DNA of 64,000 nucleotides from Pseudomonas sp. SDI. Its GTDB lineage: Bacteria; Pseudomonadota; Gammaproteobacteria; Pseudomonadales; Pseudomonadaceae. Position 1 is the stretch's first letter. Every line of letters starts with the position of its first letter. This document shows positions 1-8,444 of this stretch, piece by piece. The DNA is taken from positions 17,673 to 81,672 of the forward strand of contig NZ_QETK01000025.1 of the NCBI RefSeq assembly GCF_003105155.1, in the 5' to 3' direction. The translations under genes and the position numbers were made by a program. The notes under the pieces are model-generated. The model did no database searches. It saw only the letters and a program-made list of their open reading frames with translations, and was not told where the DNA came from.

Positions 1-337
1 CGAAGCCGGCCTTGCCACTGGCGATGAAATAGATCACTGCCGCACCGAGGATCGCCCCGACGACCTGGGCGAGGATGTAGGGCACCAGCTCTTTGGCCGG
101 GAAGCGCCCGCCGGCGACCAGCCCGACGGAAACCGCGGGGTTGAGGTGACAACCGGAGATGTGCCCGATGGCGAACGCCATGGTCAGGACCGTGAGGCCG
201 AAGGCCATGGCCACCCCGACCAGTCCGATACCGCTCGGGAATGACGCGGCGAGCACCGCGCTACCACAACCGCCCACTACCAACCAGAAGGTGCCGATCA
301 GTTCTGCACCCATGCGTTTGCCCAGTGGCATCGACAT
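1..337 (-). CDS. aqpZ: Aquaporin Z (N-terminal part, runs off window)
   Basis: Inner-membrane water channel of the MIP family. Only the first 112 codons are in the window; the C-terminal half lies beyond position 1. The translated start reads MSMPLGKRMGAELIGTFWLV, the usual AqpZ opening, and the first NPA box (HLNPAVS) falls at about residues 65-70, followed by a stretch typical of the region after it (GGRFPAKELVPYILAQ). The ATG at 337 is preceded by a GAGG-type ribosome site. It is transcribed leftwards, away from the GntR regulator at 526-1290, with a REP pair in between, so the two are probably separate units. Identity is secure from the N-terminus; the second NPA box cannot be seen. Confidence 0.93.
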   Translation of the reverse strand, partial: MSMPLGKRMGAELIGTFWLVVGGCGSAVLAASFPSGIGLVGVAMAFGLTVLTMAFAIGHISGCHLNPAVSVGLVAGGRFPAKELVPYILAQVVGAILGAAVIYFIASGKAGF

Positions 338-455
338 TTGTCCATCCTCAAAGAAGTTGATGTACGCCGCAAAGCGCAAGCCCAACTGCTTTGATGAGGT
401 TTGCAAATGTGAATCTAGCAGAGGTTGGAAGGAGTGCCAGTGGCACCCCGAAAGC

Positions 456-509
456 ATCGCGGGACGAGCCCGCGCCCACAAGAGCGCGGGAGCGGGCTCG
501 TCCCGCGAT
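456..509. repeat. REP pair (inverted GCGGGACGAGCCCGC elements)
   Basis: Two 18-bp inverted arms beginning ATCGCGGGACGAGCCCGC (456-473 and 492-509) face each other around an 18-bp centre. The same core recurs at 17.5, 25.8, 29.5 and 40.4 kb, always outside genes, as expected for Pseudomonas REP/BIME elements. It lies between the starts/ends of aqpZ and the GntR gene. Confidence 0.85.
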
Positions 510-525
510 TGATGTCGGCGCGAAC

Positions 526-1290
526 TCAGCCCTTGATCGAAACCGGCCCACGCTTCTTGGTTTGCAGCAGGTGCGAGAACACCGCGTGCAGATCGTCCGA
601 AGCGCTTTCCTCGTCGAGGTTGAGCTTGCTGTCGATATGATCCATGTGATGCATCATCAGGCTCACCGCCTGCTCGGCATCGCGCGCCTCGATGGCGTCG
701 ATCAGTTGCATGTGCTCGTCGTACGAGCAGTGCGAGCGGTTGCCGCTCTCGTACTGGGCAATGATCAACGAGGTCTGCGACACCAGGCTGCGCTGGAAGC
801 TGATCAACGGCGCGTTACCCGCCGCCTCGGCCAGCTTCAGGTGAAATTCGCCGGAGAGCCGGATACCGGCGCCGCGATCACCACGCGAGAAGCTGTCGCG
901 CTCTTCGCGAACCATCTGGCGCAGTTCGTTCAGCTGTTCCAGGGTAGCGTGCTGCACCGCCAACTCGGTAATGGCCCGTTCGACCATACGCCGCGAGAAG
1001 AACACCTGACGCGCCTCCTCGACCGTGGGGCTGGCCACCACGGCGCCGCGGTTCGGTCGCAGCAGCACCACGCTTTCGTGGGCCAGCCGCGACAGCGCGC
1101 GACGAATGATGGTGCGGCTGACGCCAAAGATCTCGCCCAACGCTTCCTCACTCAACTTGGTACCCGGCGCGAGACGTTGTTCGAGGATCGCCTCGAAAAT
1201 ATGCGCGTAGACGATGTCGTCCTGGGTGCCACTACGGCCGGCCTTGCCAGCACGCGTGGGCTTCTTGAGAGGTTGCAGCTGTTCGTTCAT
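526..1290 (-). CDS. GntR-family (FadR subfamily) transcriptional regulator
   Basis: Predicted DNA-binding regulator of 254 residues. An N-terminal winged helix-turn-helix (about residues 25-88, with the recognition region EALGEIFGVSRTIIRRAL) is followed by an all-helical FCD ligand-binding domain (about 95-240) with acid and histidine residues such as EFHLKL that in this subfamily often hold a metal. An in-frame GTG at 1314 would add eight residues; I prefer the ATG at 1290 because the protein then starts MNEQLQPLKKPTRAG, which looks like a natural flexible lead. It is divergent from an NCS2 purine-type permease, so control of purine uptake or breakdown is a reasonable inference. A palindrome suited to this class lies between the two genes. 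The effector is unknown. Confidence 0.88.
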   Translation of the reverse strand: MNEQLQPLKKPTRAGKAGRSGTQDDIVYAHIFEAILEQRLAPGTKLSEEALGEIFGVSRTIIRRALSRLAHESVVLLRPNRGAVVASPTVEEARQVFFSRRMVERAITELAVQHATLEQLNELRQMVREERDSFSRGDRGAGIRLSGEFHLKLAEAAGNAPLISFQRSLVSQTSLIIAQYESGNRSHCSYDEHMQLIDAIEARDAEQAVSLMMHHMDHIDSKLNLDEESASDDLHAVFSHLLQTKKRGPVSIKG

Positions 1291-1647
1291 GGGCACTCGA
1301 GCACGGAGATCCACCTATCGGACCTTGACTGTAATACCAGCCAGTGGGGCGAAGGCAAGTCCTGGATAGAAAATTAGATGAATAAGGTATGGGCGCATTG
1401 TACACAGGCGAAGCGATTTCTGCAGTGGATGATGGCCTTTATAGCGCAGTCGACAAATATTGTGTGTTCAGCAGCAAAAACATTATTTGCATTCTTTGTA
1501 TACAAACGCATAATCCACCCGTGCAACTTCCTGACTCCACGGTCAACAAACGGAATCGGTCAGCTGCCAACCACTCTCTCCAGGGCCCCCTAGTGCGTGC
1601 GCAGGCTATGGCCCTGAACAATAAGAAAGACTTGAGGAGTACACGCT
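1291..1647. promoter_or_regulatory. Divergent intergenic region between GntR regulator and permease
   Basis: This 357-bp stretch holds no convincing gene. It is A+T-richer than its surroundings between about 1430 and 1515 and must contain the promoters of both flanking genes. The only strong signal is the palindrome described separately (1495-1506). Looser TTGT..ACA-type sequences sit at 1398-1406 (TTGTACACA) and 1453-1463 (ACAAATATTGT), which could be additional weak sites. The stretch from 1515 to 1640 is probably the untranslated leader of the permease mRNA; I see no riboswitch fold in it by eye. Confidence 0.6.
1487..1514 (+). promoter_or_regulatory. Candidate permease promoter with GntR operator in its spacer
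   Basis: TTTGTATACAAA at 1495-1506 is a perfect 12-bp palindrome of the T-GT-N-AC-A type bound by FadR-subfamily GntR proteins. It sits between a weak -35 (TTGCAT, 1487-1492) and a -10-like CATAAT (1509-1514), 16 bp apart. A repressor there would block RNA polymerase. The palindrome is directly visible; the promoter boxes and the link to the adjacent regulator are inference. Confidence 0.5.
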
Positions 1648-2997
1648 GTGGAAAGCCGCAAATCCGACGCCCCTACGCTGGATCTTGCTCCCCCGCTCGA
1701 AACGAGCTGGCTGGAGCGGATTTTCAAACTCAAGCTACATGGCACGACCGTCAAGACCGAGCTGATCGCGGGTCTGACCACGTTCATCACGATGGCCTAC
1801 ATCATCTTCGTCAACCCCAACATCATGGCCGATGCCGGCATCGATCACGGTGCGGCCTTCGTCGCCACCTGTATCGCCGCGGCACTCGGCTGCCTGCTGA
1901 TGGGGCTGTACGCCAACTGGCCAGTGGGCCTGGCCCCGGGCATGGGCCTGAACGCCTTCTTCACCTACACCGTGGTCGGCACCATGGGCTACACCTGGGA
2001 GGCCGCGCTGGGTGCGGTGTTCGTCTCCGGGGTGTTGTTCATGTTCCTCACCCTGTCCCGCGTGCGCGAATGGCTGCTCAACAGCATCCCGGTCAGCCTG
2101 CGCCACGCCATGGGCGCCGGCGTCGGATTGTTCCTCGGGCTGATCGGTCTTAAAACCGCGGGTATCGTCGTCGCCAGCCCGGCCACCCTGATCAAACTGG
2201 GCTCACTGCATGAGCCTGGCCCGCTGCTGGCGGCGATCTGCTTCCTGATGATTGCGGTGCTCAGCTACCACCGCGTCTTCGGTGCAATCCTGATCAGCAT
2301 CATCAGCGTGACGCTTGCCGGCTGGGGCCTGGGGCTGGTCGAGTACGGCGGCGTGTTCTCACTGCCGCCAAGCCTGGCGCCGACCTGGATGGCGATGGAC
2401 GTGGCCGGGGTATTCAACGTGAGCATGATCGCCGTGGTCCTGGCATTCCTCTTCGTGCACATGTTCGACACCGCCGGCACCTTGATGGGTGTGGCACAAC
2501 GGGCCAACCTGGTAAATGCCGACGGGCGTATCGAGAACCTCTCGCGCGCACTCAAGGCCGACAGTGCCTCCAGTGTGTTCGGCGCCGTGGTGGGGGTACC
2601 GCCGGTGACCAGCTACGTGGAAAGTGCTGCCGGGGTAGCCGCCGGTGGCCGTACCGGCCTGACCGCCGTGGTCGTCGGCCTGCTGTTCGTCGCGGCGATG
2701 TTCTTCGCCCCGCTGGCGGGCATGATCCCGGCCTACGCCACCGCCGGTGCGCTGATCTACGTGGCCATGCTGATGATGGGCAGCATGGCGCACATCAACT
2801 GGGATGAAGCCACCGACAGCATCCCGGCGATCATTACCGCGATCATGATGCCGCTGACCTTCTCGGTTGCCGACGGTATCGCCCTGGGCTTTATCACCTA
2901 CGTGGTGCTCAAGGCCGGCACGGGGCGCTACAAAGAGATCTCGGCCAGCCTGTGGGTGCTCTGCGCAATCTTTGTTGCCAAGTTTGTGTTCCTCTGA
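1648..2997 (+). CDS. NCS2-family permease, AzgA/PbuG-like (guanine/hypoxanthine type)
   Basis: Inner-membrane nucleobase transporter of 449 residues with about 12-14 hydrophobic segments. Recognisable family features are the early ELIAGLTTFITMAYIIFVNP block, GLAPGMGLNAFF, the FVHMFDTAGTLMGVA segment and PPVTSYVESAAGVAAGGRTG, all typical of the AzgA/PbuG branch that moves adenine, guanine or hypoxanthine rather than uracil. The start is a GTG at 1648, chosen because TTGAGGAGT (1632-1640) is a strong ribosome site seven bases upstream; no ATG fits. It is transcribed away from the GntR regulator and is probably its target. The exact substrate cannot be told from sequence. Confidence 0.92.
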   Translation: MESRKSDAPTLDLAPPLETSWLERIFKLKLHGTTVKTELIAGLTTFITMAYIIFVNPNIMADAGIDHGAAFVATCIAAALGCLLMGLYANWPVGLAPGMGLNAFFTYTVVGTMGYTWEAALGAVFVSGVLFMFLTLSRVREWLLNSIPVSLRHAMGAGVGLFLGLIGLKTAGIVVASPATLIKLGSLHEPGPLLAAICFLMIAVLSYHRVFGAILISIISVTLAGWGLGLVEYGGVFSLPPSLAPTWMAMDVAGVFNVSMIAVVLAFLFVHMFDTAGTLMGVAQRANLVNADGRIENLSRALKADSASSVFGAVVGVPPVTSYVESAAGVAAGGRTGLTAVVVGLLFVAAMFFAPLAGMIPAYATAGALIYVAMLMMGSMAHINWDEATDSIPAIITAIMMPLTFSVADGIALGFITYVVLKAGTGRYKEISASLWVLCAIFVAKFVFL

Positions 2998-3151
2998 CAA
3001 ACCGACACCGAACGCCTCAAGCCATGGACGTACTGCGCTTCCCGTCGGGGAACGGCATTGCGTCCGTGGCCGGGGCAGGCGTTGATGCGGACCTGTCATT
3101 TTTGCCAGTAGCCCGACTTTTTAGCCGAATATACGCTCCAGTCACTTAACA

Positions 3152-3165
3152 GAAAGTTTACTTTC
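3152..3165. repeat. Short inverted repeat upstream of Rhs orphan
   Basis: GAAAGTTTACTTTC is a perfect 14-bp palindrome lying 19 bp before the chosen start of the Rhs-core gene. It could be a small operator or part of the promoter. Nothing else in 2998-3184 looks functional apart from this site. Confidence 0.35.
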
Positions 3166-3184
3166 CTGCCAAAGAGTGACCGAA

Positions 3185-4204
3185 ATGCCTTCAGAAAGAT
3201 CGATTCCATCCGCGCTAACTAGCTACCTCTACGATCCGCTTGACCGCCTCCTCGGCAGCGCCATCATGCAACGCTTTTACCAGAACGCCTTCCTGATTAC
3301 CGCGCTGCAAGGCAACCGCGCCGTCTCGTTCCTGCGCCATCAGTCTCAACCCCTGGCACAACACGGCCAATCCAGCACACTACTGGCAACCGACCAGCAG
3401 TGCAGCGTGCTGGGCACGACGATGACTAACCCGTACGTAAGCTACGGCCCCTACGGCCACCGAGCGAAACGCGACGACAGTCTGCTCGGTTTCAATGGCG
3501 AACTGCCCGACAAGGTCAGCGGGCATTACCCGCTGGGCAACGGCCACCGTTGGTTCAGCCCGGTACTTATGCGCTTCAACAGCCCGGACCGCATGAGCCC
3601 GTTCGACAAAGGCGGGATCAACGCCTACTGCTACTGCCTGGGTGACCCGATCAATCGGCACGACCCTAGCGGCAAGGTTCCATCCTTTTTCAAGAAAATC
3701 CTCGAAAGCGCACTGAGCCTGGCAGATCAAGCCGGCAAAAACCTCCCCCCTAGCCCGACGTGGACACTGGGTTACGACAAGCAATTCTTCGCTGAAGCCT
3801 TGAAAATCGCGAAGACCTCGGCACTCCGCAAAGCCGGTAGGGTGATGCCAAGCCAGATAACCGATAGCCCGCTATACCGGTTCGGCGTAGGCAACGTGAA
3901 CAATCCCGCGCCGTTTACCAGAAAGGTGAACTCGGTGGTATTAAACAAGGAGAGTCACGGCATGCCGCCGCTACCCAACCAGATGGATGACATCTATATA
4001 GCTCATGCAACTGCGGCCAACGCCGGGGAGATCTCCAGCACCACTGCCCACGTGTCGATGGCCGTTGTCTGGCACCGACAGAGCGGGCCGGACAGCGTCG
4101 TTGCCACGGGGTTTCATGTGGTAGCCGCCGCTGCCGCCGGGGTCGAAGACCACTGGGGCTACAAGACCGGCAAGATCCTCCGCGAGATCCGGAAAGATCC
4201 GTGA
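3185..4204 (+). CDS. Orphan RHS repeat-associated core protein with unassigned C-terminal domain
   Basis: A 339-residue protein that contains only the last part of an Rhs/TccC shell, not the full repeat cage. Residues 83-163 carry the hallmark end-of-core sequence (YGPYGH, GFNGE, HYPLGNGHRWFSPVLMRFNS, PDRMSPFDKGGINAYCYC, DPINRHDPSG). The 176 residues after the DPSG boundary form a different domain, where full-size Rhs proteins place a polymorphic toxin. I do not recognise this domain; it has several histidines (HATAAN, TTAHVSMAVVWHR, GFHVVAA). The ATG at 3185 follows AAAGAGTG; a GTG at 3176 is also possible. No VgrG, PAAR, chaperone or immunity gene adjoins it, and the next gene is convergent. 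It may be a TccC-like remnant, a small secreted toxin, or a cassette left after recombination. Confidence 0.8.
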   Translation: MPSERSIPSALTSYLYDPLDRLLGSAIMQRFYQNAFLITALQGNRAVSFLRHQSQPLAQHGQSSTLLATDQQCSVLGTTMTNPYVSYGPYGHRAKRDDSLLGFNGELPDKVSGHYPLGNGHRWFSPVLMRFNSPDRMSPFDKGGINAYCYCLGDPINRHDPSGKVPSFFKKILESALSLADQAGKNLPPSPTWTLGYDKQFFAEALKIAKTSALRKAGRVMPSQITDSPLYRFGVGNVNNPAPFTRKVNSVVLNKESHGMPPLPNQMDDIYIAHATAANAGEISSTTAHVSMAVVWHRQSGPDSVVATGFHVVAAAAAGVEDHWGYKTGKILREIRKDP

Positions 4205-4219
4205 TCGCGGCGTCGCCCC

Positions 4220-5749
4220 TCAATGCCCCGCCGACGCCGGCCCGGCTTTCGCCGCAAACGGCGGCTTGGCAAACCACACCAGCAGAATCAACCCAGCAAA
4301 AATCCAGCCCATGAGGGTGAAGTAGTCCACCGTCGACATCATGTAGGCCTGGCTGCCGAGCATCCGCTCCAGTTGCGTATACGCCTGCGGGCTGGCCCCG
4401 CCCAACTGGTTCAGCGCTTCACGCGTGGCCGGCTCGAAGGTACTGATGTGCTCGCTCAGGTAGGCATGATGCTGATCGGCCCGACGAATCCAGATCCAGG
4501 TGGTCAGCGACGCGGCAAAACTACCACCCAGGGTCCGCAGGAAGGTCGCCAACCCGGAACCGTCGGCAATCTGCTGGGGCGGCAAGTCCGACAGCAGGAT
4601 GCTCAGGGTCGGCATGAAGAACAGCGCCACGCCGATACCCATGAACAGTTGCACCAGGGCGATGTGCTGGAAGTCCACCTCGTTGGTGAAGCCGGCGCGC
4701 ATGAAGCAACTGGTGCCGATGGCCAGAAACGCCAGGCCGGCCAGCACCCGCAGGTCGAACCTGTGCGCGTACTTGCCCACAAATGGCGACATCAACACCG
4801 GTAGCAAGCCGATCGGTGCCACGGCCAGACCGGCCCAGGTGGCCGTGTAGCCCATCTGCGTCTGCAACCACTGCGGCAGGATCAGGTTGATGCCGAAGAA
4901 ACCGGCATAGCCGCCCACCAGCACCAGGGTGCCGATGCGGAAGTTGCGGTACGCGAACAGCCGCAGGTTCACCACCGGGTGCTTGTCGGTCAGTTCCCAG
5001 ATGATGAAAATCGCCAGGAACACCACGGAAATCAGGCTACCGATAACGATGAAATTCGACTCGAACCAGTCCAGGTCGTTGCCCTTGTCGAGCACGATCT
5101 GCAAGGCGCCGACCCCGACGATCAAGGTCAGCAGGCCGACATAGTCCATCGGCTGGCGGCTGGTGCTCACCGGCCGGCGCTTCATCTGCTGGCGCACCAC
5201 GGCGGCGGCGAACAGACCGATCGGCACGTTGATGAAGAAGATCCACGGCCAGCTGTAGCTGTCGGTGATCCAGCCGCCGAGAATCGGCCCGGCAATCGGT
5301 GCCACCACCGTGACCATCGCCAGCAGCGCCAGCGCCATGCCCCGCTTCGCCGGCGGGTAGACCGCAATCAGCAAGGTCTGGGTCATCGGGTACAACGGCC
5401 CGGCGACCACCCCCTGCAACACTCGAAAACCGACCAGTTCCGGCATCGACTGGGCAATCCCGCAGAGGAACGAGGCCAGCACGAACAGCAGCGTTGCCCA
5501 GATGAACAGCTTGACCTCACCGAAACGCCGGCTCAGCCAGCCGGTCAATGGCAAGGCAATCGCGTTGCTCACCGCAAACGAGGTGATCACCCAGGTGCCC
5601 TGCTCCGAACTCACCCCGAGGTTGCCGGAAATGGTCGGCAGCGCAACGTTGGCAATGGTGGTGTCGAGCACCTGCATGAACGTCGCCAGCGACAGGCCGA
5701 TGGTGGTCAGCAGCAGGCTCGGCGGCGTAAATGAGGCGTTGTTGCTCAT
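4220..5749 (-). CDS. emrB: DHA2-family multidrug efflux permease (EmrB/QacA type)
   Basis: Proton-driven drug exporter of 509 residues with 14 predicted membrane helices, the inner-membrane pump of a tripartite efflux system. The first helix region carries LATFMQVLDTTIANVALPTI, which is the DHA2 signature LDxTIVNVALP, followed by the antiporter motif GWLSRRFGEVKLFIW and PIAGPILGGWITD. Its ATG overlaps the end of emrA by four bases (ATGA), so the two are translationally coupled. It is the last gene of the leftward marR-nodT-emrA-emrB operon. Substrates are not predictable; relatives export hydrophobic uncouplers, antibiotics or phenolic compounds. Confidence 0.94.
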   Translation of the reverse strand: MSNNASFTPPSLLLTTIGLSLATFMQVLDTTIANVALPTISGNLGVSSEQGTWVITSFAVSNAIALPLTGWLSRRFGEVKLFIWATLLFVLASFLCGIAQSMPELVGFRVLQGVVAGPLYPMTQTLLIAVYPPAKRGMALALLAMVTVVAPIAGPILGGWITDSYSWPWIFFINVPIGLFAAAVVRQQMKRRPVSTSRQPMDYVGLLTLIVGVGALQIVLDKGNDLDWFESNFIVIGSLISVVFLAIFIIWELTDKHPVVNLRLFAYRNFRIGTLVLVGGYAGFFGINLILPQWLQTQMGYTATWAGLAVAPIGLLPVLMSPFVGKYAHRFDLRVLAGLAFLAIGTSCFMRAGFTNEVDFQHIALVQLFMGIGVALFFMPTLSILLSDLPPQQIADGSGLATFLRTLGGSFAASLTTWIWIRRADQHHAYLSEHISTFEPATREALNQLGGASPQAYTQLERMLGSQAYMMSTVDYFTLMGWIFAGLILLVWFAKPPFAAKAGPASAGH

Positions 5750-6948
5750 CGCTGCGCCGTCTTGCCGGACGTGGCGCTGTTGTCGTGGATCAGGCGGGCG
5801 ATCAGGCGGTCGGCTTCAACCAGCTGGCGGTCGAACACCTGAGTGGCGAACGAGGCCTTCTGCGCTGGCTGTTGGGCCAGCACCGGGCCGCTCTGGTCGT
5901 GCAGGTCGACGTCGACCTGGGTCGACAGGCCGATCCGCAGCGGGTGCTGTTGCAGCTGTTCGGGGTTGATATGAATGCGCACCGGCACCCGCTGGACGAT
6001 CTTGATCCAGTTGCCGGTGGCGTTCTGCGCCGGCAACAGGGCGAAGGCACTACCGGTACCGGCGCCGAGGCTGTCGATGGTGCCGCTGTACTTCACGTCG
6101 CTGCCGTACAGGTCGGCGACGATGTCTACCGGCTGGCCGATGCGCATGTTGCGCAGCTGGGTTTCCTTGAAATTGGCGTCGATCCACAGCTGATCCAGCG
6201 GGATCACGGCCATGGTCGCGGTGCCCGGCTGCAGGCGCTGGCCGAGCTGCACGGTACGCTTGGCCACGTAGCCAGTCACCGGCGCCACCAGCGTGCTGCG
6301 GGCATTGTTCAGGTAGGCCTGGCGCAGCTCGGCCGCTGCGGCCTGCACGTCAGGGTGCGACGAGACCACGGTGTCGTCGACCAGCGCGGTGGTGCTGTTC
6401 AGTTGCTGACGGGCGTTGCTCAGGGCGCTTTGCGCGGTGCTCAAATCGTCACGCGCATGCGACAGTTCTTCCTGCGAGATCGCCCCGCCGGCCGCCAGGG
6501 TTTTACGCCGGTTGAAGTTTTCCTGGGCTTTTTGCAGCTCGGCCTGGCGCGCCGCCACCTGGGCTTTCTGCCCATCGACGTTGCTGTACAGCCCGCGCAC
6601 CTGACGCACCGCGCGAGCCAGCTTGGCCTCGGCGGCCTGCAGGCCGACCTCGGCGTCGCTCGGGTCGAACTCGACCAGGGTCTGCCCGGCCTGCACCAGG
6701 TCGCCGTCATCGGCACCGATGCTGATCACCGTGCCGCTGATCAGCGGGGTGATTTCCACCACGTTGCCGTTCACGTAGGCGTCATCGGTGCTTTCGCTCC
6801 AGCGCCCGTACAGCGCGTGCCAGGCCCATACGCCGGCGCCGAACAACAGCACCAGGATAAGCAGGACGAACAGCCAGGTCTTGCGCTTGCGCTGGTTGGA
6901 GAGGTCCTGCTCGCTAGCAGCAGTGTCCGGGGAAGTGGCAGTGGCCAT
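5746..6948 (-). CDS. emrA: HlyD/EmrA-family membrane fusion protein
   Basis: Periplasmic adaptor of 400 residues that links the EmrB-like pump to the outer-membrane channel. A charged cytoplasmic N-terminus (about 1-23) precedes one membrane anchor (WLFVLLILVLLFGAGVWAW), then the STDDAYVNGNVVEITPLISG lipoyl/barrel-sandwich start, a long helical hairpin rich in A, Q, E and R (about 90-205), the second lipoyl half (LVAPVTGYVAKRTVQLGQ) and a beta-barrel (LWIDANFKETQLRNMRIGQP). Length and order match EmrA. The ATG at 6948 follows an AAGG ribosome site. It lies 17 bp after the NodT-type gene and overlaps emrB by four bases. Confidence 0.95.
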   Translation of the reverse strand: MATATSPDTAASEQDLSNQRKRKTWLFVLLILVLLFGAGVWAWHALYGRWSESTDDAYVNGNVVEITPLISGTVISIGADDGDLVQAGQTLVEFDPSDAEVGLQAAEAKLARAVRQVRGLYSNVDGQKAQVAARQAELQKAQENFNRRKTLAAGGAISQEELSHARDDLSTAQSALSNARQQLNSTTALVDDTVVSSHPDVQAAAAELRQAYLNNARSTLVAPVTGYVAKRTVQLGQRLQPGTATMAVIPLDQLWIDANFKETQLRNMRIGQPVDIVADLYGSDVKYSGTIDSLGAGTGSAFALLPAQNATGNWIKIVQRVPVRIHINPEQLQQHPLRIGLSTQVDVDLHDQSGPVLAQQPAQKASFATQVFDRQLVEADRLIARLIHDNSATSGKTAQR

Positions 6949-6965
6949 GACAAATACCTTGGCGT

Positions 6966-8444
6966 TTATTGATTACGGGAGGCCGGCGGCACTGCCGCGG
7001 TCTGCGGGTCGCTGTGCGGGTCGGCCTGGAAGCCACCGCCCAGCGCTTGCATCAGTTGGATCGACAGGTCGATCCGTTCGGCGTTCAGTTCGGCCAGCTG
7101 GCGCTGGGCTTGCAACAGCTGTTGCTCGACGCTCAGCACATCGAGGTAGTTGCCGATACCGGCGCCATAGCGCTGCGCCACAGTGTCGTAGGACTGCTGG
7201 GCGATGTCGGTGGCGTGCTGTTTGGCAGCAACCTGCGCCCCCAGCGCATGCAACTGGTCGATGCTGTCGCTGACTTCGCCCAAGGCGCGCACCAGGCTCT
7301 TGTTGTACTGGGCCACGGCCAGGTCGTAGTCGGCGTCGCGGGCATCGAGGTCGGCACGCAGGCGGCCGCCATCGAAGATCGGCAGCGATACCGTCGGCGC
7401 CACATTGAAGAAGCGGCTTGGCGCGCCGAAGATCGCGTCGCCCAGCAAGGCCTGGGTGCCGGCGGCGATGCTCAGGTTCAGGTTGGGGTAGAACTGGGTC
7501 TTGCCGGCGTCGATCGATTTGCTCGCCGCCTCGACCCGCCAGCGCGCGGCCACCAGGTCCGGGCGGCGGCCCAGCAGTTCGGCGGGAAGCACCGAGGGCA
7601 GCGCCACGGCAGCGGGCGTGAGGACATTCGGCCGGCCGAGCTGCTCGCCACGGTCGGGGCCCTTGCCGAGCAACACGGCCAGCGCAACGCGGGCGCTGCG
7701 CAGTTGCTTCTGGGCATTGATCGCCTGCTCTTCGGCGCTGGCAGCCAGGCTTTCGGTCTGCTGGTACTGGTACTCGCTGTCGATCCCCGAAGCCAGGCGG
7801 CGCTGACCCAGCTCAAGCATCTGCCGGGTGCGTTTGAGGTCGTCCTGGGCCAGGTCGGCAACAATGTAGGCCTGACCCAGCTGGCTGTAGGCGCGGGCAA
7901 CGTCGGCGGCCAGGGTCAGGCGCGCGGCCTGCTGGTCGACCTCGGCGGCGCGAGCCTGGCCGAGGGCGGCTTCCCAGGCGTCACGCTGGCCGCCCCAGAG
8001 GTCGAAGGTGTAGTTGAAGGTGGCCTCGACCGTGCGCAAGGTGGAATAGGCACCGCCCTCCCCCCGTGGGTCCTGATCGCGGGCCAGGCGCGAGCGGCTG
8101 ATCCCGGCGCTGGCGTCCAGGCTCGGCATCCGTGCCGCATCGGCGGCATAGGCAGCGGCACTGGCTTGGTGCGCACGGGCGCTGGCGATCTGCATGTCCG
8201 GGCTGTCGCGCAGGGCCTCGGCGATCAGGCGGTCCAGTTGCGGGTCGCCGAGGTTGCGCCACCAGTCGCGACGCGGCCAGGCGGCCGCCGACAGGGTCAC
8301 GCCCTTGAGCGTCTGCCCAGCCTTGAGCTCGGCAGCATCGAGGCGCAGGCCTTCCGGCAGCAGGCCGCGGTAGTTGGCACACCCGGCCAGGGTCAGCGCC
8401 AGCACGATCAGGCTGAAGCCGGTTCGCAGCGGGTTCAGGTTCAT
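6966..8444 (-). CDS. NodT-family outer-membrane efflux lipoprotein
   Basis: TolC-like trimeric outer-membrane channel of 492 residues that completes the tripartite pump. The N-terminus is a lipoprotein signal peptide ending in the lipobox LAGC (about residue 20), so it should be lipid-anchored in the outer membrane. Two OEP repeats follow, with the paired hallmark segments DPQLDRLIAEALRDSPDM and, in the second half, NLNLSIAAGTQALLG and PTVSLPIFDGGRLRADL. The reading frame stays open upstream, but the ATG at 8444 overlaps the marR stop by four bases and gives the proper signal peptide, so I place the start there. Long relatives are OprM, OprN and VceC-like proteins. Confidence 0.93.
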   Translation of the reverse strand: MNLNPLRTGFSLIVLALTLAGCANYRGLLPEGLRLDAAELKAGQTLKGVTLSAAAWPRRDWWRNLGDPQLDRLIAEALRDSPDMQIASARAHQASAAAYAADAARMPSLDASAGISRSRLARDQDPRGEGGAYSTLRTVEATFNYTFDLWGGQRDAWEAALGQARAAEVDQQAARLTLAADVARAYSQLGQAYIVADLAQDDLKRTRQMLELGQRRLASGIDSEYQYQQTESLAASAEEQAINAQKQLRSARVALAVLLGKGPDRGEQLGRPNVLTPAAVALPSVLPAELLGRRPDLVAARWRVEAASKSIDAGKTQFYPNLNLSIAAGTQALLGDAIFGAPSRFFNVAPTVSLPIFDGGRLRADLDARDADYDLAVAQYNKSLVRALGEVSDSIDQLHALGAQVAAKQHATDIAQQSYDTVAQRYGAGIGNYLDVLSVEQQLLQAQRQLAELNAERIDLSIQLMQALGGGFQADPHSDPQTAAVPPASRNQ

